DNA of 64,000 nt from Microbispora sp. H13382 (GTDB taxonomy: Bacteria > Actinomycetota > Actinomycetes > Streptosporangiales > Streptosporangiaceae). The position numbers and the translations under genes were made by a program. Shown here in pieces: positions 61,623-64,000 of this stretch. Position 1 is the first letter of the stretch, and every line of letters begins with the position of its first letter. The stretch covers positions 62,001-126,000 of the forward strand of contig NZ_JABBXA010000020.1 of assembly GCF_014161445.1 (NCBI RefSeq), read 5' to 3'. The notes under the pieces are model-generated. The model did no database searches, was not told the DNA's origin, and saw only the letters and a list, made by a program, of their open reading frames with translations.

Positions 61623-62461
61623 CAGCGGGCCTCCCCCAGCTCGATCGGCACGCCCACGAGCGAGCCGTACTCGGTCCACGAACCGTCGTAGTTCTTGACG
61701 TTGGGCTGGTCGAGCAGCTCGTGCAGCACGAACCAGGTGTGCGCGGAGCGCTCGCCGATGCGGCAGTAGGCGATGGTGTCCTTGGCGAGGTCCACGCCGG
61801 CGCCGGAGTAGAGCTCGCGGAGCTCGTCGTCGGAGCGGAAGGTGCCGTCGTCGTTGGCCGCCTTCGACCACGGGATGTTGCGGGCGGTGGGCACGTGGCC
61901 ACCGCGCTGCGCCTGCTCCTGCGGCAGGTGGGCCGGGGCGAGCAGCTTGCCGGTGAACTCGTCGGGCGAGCGCACGTCGACCAGGTTCTGCTTGCCGATC
62001 GCGGCGACGACGTCGTCGCGGAAGGCGCGGATGTCGTTGTTCGGCTCCGAGGCCACGTACTGGGTGGCCGGCCGCTCCACGACGTCCTCGACCAGCTCGC
62101 GGGACTCCAGCTCCCACTTCTTCCGGCCGCCGTCGAGCAGCTTGACGTCGCCGTGGCCGTAGACCTTGAAGTACCAGTAGGCGTAGGACGCGAACCAGTT
62201 GTTGTTACCGCCGTACAGGACGACGGTGTCGTCGTTGGCGATGCCCTTGGCCGACAGCAGGGCCTCGAAGCCCGCCTTGTCGACGAAGTCGCGGCGGACC
62301 GGGTCCTGCAGGTCCGTCCTCCAGTCGATCTTCACGGCACCGCGGATGTGACCCTTGTCGTAGGCGCTGGTGTCCTCGTCGACCTCGACGAGCACGACAC
62401 CCGGCGTGTCGAGGTTGGCCTCGACCCAGTCGGCGTCCACCAGAACGGCGGAGCGGCTCAT
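61622..62461 (-). CDS. sseA: thiosulfate sulfurtransferase (rhodanese)
   Basis: A 279-residue tandem rhodanese. The N-terminal domain is inactive; the C-terminal domain carries Cys233 in TIAYCRIGERSAHTW, the persulfide-forming loop. LVDVRSPDEFTGK and HVPTARNIPWSKA are the linker motifs. It transfers sulfane sulfur from thiosulfate to cyanide or thiols. It is coupled to the DUF4395 gene (4-bp overlap) and to DUF1416. Confidence 0.93.
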   Translation of the reverse strand: MSRSAVLVDADWVEANLDTPGVVLVEVDEDTSAYDKGHIRGAVKIDWRTDLQDPVRRDFVDKAGFEALLSAKGIANDDTVVLYGGNNNWFASYAYWYFKVYGHGDVKLLDGGRKKWELESRELVEDVVERPATQYVASEPNNDIRAFRDDVVAAIGKQNLVDVRSPDEFTGKLLAPAHLPQEQAQRGGHVPTARNIPWSKAANDDGTFRSDDELRELYSGAGVDLAKDTIAYCRIGERSAHTWFVLHELLDQPNVKNYDGSWTEYGSLVGVPIELGEAR

Positions 62462-62868
62462 TGGATTCTCCCAGGTTGTAGACGGCGTATGAGCAGGTAC
62501 GTTTCGCAGCCCAGGCAGAAGCCGAACGCTGCGTTGAGGAAGGCGGCCAGCAGTGCCGCTGCTGTCGCACCCAAGGCCAGTGCGGTGATCCCCGCCGCGA
62601 ATCCGATCAGTCCCACCATCGCGAACCCCAGTCCGACGGCCTGCGCGAACCGCGGCGGCGCCGCGTCCTCCGTCTCGGCCGGCGGCCCCAGCCTCGGCCG
62701 TACGAACCGGCGGAAGACCAGCCCGTACGGCGACGCGTCAGCGGCGCCGAGCGCGAAGACGACCGCCTGCGCGGCGAGGAGCCAGGGATTCTGCGTGACC
62801 AGTACGGCCGCGAGGACCAGGCTGGTCACGGCCGCGCCGAAACGCGGGCCACGAGGGTCGATCTGCAT
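62458..62868 (-). CDS. DUF4395 membrane protein
   Basis: A 136-residue membrane protein of the DUF4395 family (IDPRGPRFGAAVTSLVLAAV at the N-terminus; FGFCLGCETYLLIRRL at the C-terminus with Cys-x2-Cys). About four helices. It is always linked to thioredoxin-like and rhodanese genes in actinomycetes, which suggests a membrane partner in sulfur or thiol transfer. It overlaps sseA by 4 bp. Confidence 0.85.
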   Translation of the reverse strand: MQIDPRGPRFGAAVTSLVLAAVLVTQNPWLLAAQAVVFALGAADASPYGLVFRRFVRPRLGPPAETEDAAPPRFAQAVGLGFAMVGLIGFAAGITALALGATAAALLAAFLNAAFGFCLGCETYLLIRRLQPGRIQ

Positions 62869-62925
62869 CGTGGGGATGCTCCTGAAGGATTCTTGGAACG
62901 CGGCACGAAGCCGCAGGAATCACCC

Positions 62926-63015
62926 TCAGGCCATGCGACAGAGCGAGGTCGCGACGCGGCAGAAGTCCACCGCGCGCCGCTTCGTGAGCAGCTCTGTCGT
63001 GGGAGTCATGGTCAT
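62926..63015 (-). CDS. cysteine-containing leader peptide
   Basis: A 29-residue peptide with GGAAGG at a proper distance before its ATG. Its end, RRAVDFCRVATSLCRMA, has the R-x-VDxCRVxxxxC pattern of the leader peptides found before sulfur-assimilation genes in actinomycetes. It lies 57 bp upstream of DUF4395 and within the thioredoxin-to-sseA unit. Translation stalling at its Cys codons when cysteine is scarce would control the genes downstream. Confidence 0.8.
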   Translation of the reverse strand: MTMTPTTELLTKRRAVDFCRVATSLCRMA

Positions 63016-63041
63016 GACAGTACCTTCCGTCTCGGCATCTG

Positions 63042-63488
63042 TCACACCTTGTCCGATGGATGAGACGGCCCATGAGACGCGCCGTCCACGGCCGCGCCGA
63101 GGGCGGCGATCACGTCTGCCCTGCGCGGCTGACCGGACGCCTTCTTCACGACGTTGCCCGCTTCGTCGAGGACGAGCACGGTGGGGGTGCGCAGCACATC
63201 GAAGCGCCTGACCAGGTCGAGGCGCGACTCCGCGTCGATCTCCACGTGCCGGACGCCGGGCACCATGGCGGCCACCTCGCCCAGAACCCGGCGGGTCGCC
63301 CGGCACGGCTGGCAGAACGCGGTCGAGAACTGCACCAGCGTGGCGCGCTCGCCGAGGTCGGCGCCGAGATCCGCGCTCGTCACCGGGGCGTGTTCCACGG
63401 CCCGCATCCTCCCGTCACGCCGCCTTAGGACCAGTCCGATGACCACGCCCAGGACGAGCGTGGCCACGAGGGTCGAGACACCTGCCAT
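63042..63488 (-). CDS. membrane-anchored thioredoxin-like protein
   Basis: A protein of about 148 residues: one N-terminal helix (GVSTLVATLVLGVVIGLVLR) and an exterior thioredoxin domain with the redox motif STAFCQPCRATRRVLGE (CQPC) and the cis-Pro in VLRTPTVLVLDE. It likely keeps exported or membrane sulfur carriers reduced. It is first in the sulfur unit. ATG 63488 is used; GTG 63491 and TTG 63500 are in the same frame. Confidence 0.85.
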   Translation of the reverse strand: MAGVSTLVATLVLGVVIGLVLRRRDGRMRAVEHAPVTSADLGADLGERATLVQFSTAFCQPCRATRRVLGEVAAMVPGVRHVEIDAESRLDLVRRFDVLRTPTVLVLDEAGNVVKKASGQPRRADVIAALGAAVDGASHGPSHPSDKV

Positions 63489-63545
63489 CACGGTGTGCAA
63501 CCGTACGCCCGGTAAGGCTGATTCCCGTACCAGATCACGGGAAGG

Positions 63546-64000
63546 TCACGGCGTGGCGGTCACCAGGACGTGGCCGCCCGAGTCGGCGAGCTCGATGCGG
63601 GCGATCTGGCCTGGCCGCAACGCCGTCGAGCCTTCGAGGACCATCTTCTGCCCGCGGTATTCGCCCGCTCCCACGGTCCGGCTGCCGAGGGCCGAGACCG
63701 TGCCGTCCTTCGCGACCACGCGCAAAGTGCAGACCGTGCCCGCGGGCACTCCCGCGACCCTGGCGACGACCTGCGTCCCGCCGTCGTACGGGACGAGCCG
63801 TACGGCGATGCGCGCGTCGCCGCTGCGCCCGCGCGCCTCGGCCGGCGCGGTGACGGTGGCCTCCGCGGGCGGATCCTCCACCTTCTTCGCCACGGCGCCC
63901 GGCGACCGCTCGGGTCCCGGCGACGACGCGGCCGACTCCTTCAGGTCGAAAAGCCGCTGCTCCTGCGGCACGTCCTGCTCCGCCGCGGGCGCCTGGCCGG
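63546..64000 (-). CDS. C-terminal part of an unidentified protein, truncated by the window edge
   Basis: The frame runs from the stop at 63546 to the window end without a certain start, so the gene continues beyond 64000. The visible part is a Glu/Ala/Pro-rich linker (PAAEQDVPQEQRLFDLKESA), then a beta-rich domain (ARIAVRLVPYDGGTQVVARV, CTLRVVAKDGTVSALGSRTV, ALRPGQIARIELADSGGHVL). This layout is typical of the periplasmic part of membrane anti-sigma factors, but without the N-terminus that is only a guess. Confidence 0.55.
   Translation of the reverse strand, partial: GQAPAAEQDVPQEQRLFDLKESAASSPGPERSPGAVAKKVEDPPAEATVTAPAEARGRSGDARIAVRLVPYDGGTQVVARVAGVPAGTVCTLRVVAKDGTVSALGSRTVGAGEYRGQKMVLEGSTALRPGQIARIELADSGGHVLVTATP

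Overview
The window is high-GC actinomycete chromosome. Markers are mshA (mycothiol), carD, a SenX3/RegX3-type phosphate system, DUF1707/DUF2637/DUF2516/DUF4395/DUF1416 proteins, frequent GTG starts and GC-rich palindromic terminators. I infer a filamentous actinobacterium, probably Streptosporangiales; this rests on gene content, not on a search.

Layout. 1-8.9 kb is accessory chromosome: an exported flavin amine oxidase, a MarR/SnoaL pair, a wreck of a methyltransferase gene next to an intact one, an exported class C serine hydrolase, an ArsR/ArsI-CadI pair and a short secreted peptide. 9.0-16.9 kb is an integration hot spot at tRNA-Thr(UGU). The inner part is a decayed integrative element (RepSA-like initiator, Xis and integrase; rep and int each carry one frameshift) bounded by a 43-bp repeat of the tRNA 3' half. 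The segment also holds 3' halves of tRNA-Ser and tRNA-Arg, an older relic end at 9.06 kb, an IS701-type remnant, a GH44 gene and a degenerate metallopeptidase.

17-36 kb is core-like: rlmB/cysS, carD-ispF, senX3-regX3 divergent from phoU across a PHO box, gpmA, mshA, SDR/methyltransferase, macro domain, a BlaI/M56 pair, an XRE regulator with an HBHA-like protein, and corA. 36-41 kb carries DUF2207, asparaginase, dtd, VanZ and ygfZ. 41.5-47.4 kb is a tightly overlapping stressosome operon (rsbR-rsbS-rsbT, a kinase/phosphatase chimera, a hybrid histidine kinase, and a REC-GAF-PP2C phosphatase). 47.5-51.5 kb holds fur, a short ORF with an extended Shine-Dalgarno, nitrobindin, a DsrE protein and the murT-gatD lipid II amidation pair.

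51.6-60.5 kb is the best candidate for an undescribed system: a HerA-like ATPase, a membrane-anchored TraG/VirD4-like protein without a visible P-loop, three membrane-anchored DUF4352-like proteins in one operon, and a polytopic membrane protein. An 11-bp motif sits 24 and 26 bp upstream of the start codons of the last two transcription units, which argues for co-regulation. 60.8-64 kb ends with a small secreted protein and a sulfur operon (thioredoxin-like protein, cysteine-containing leader peptide, DUF4395, SseA, DUF1416), then a gene that runs off the window.
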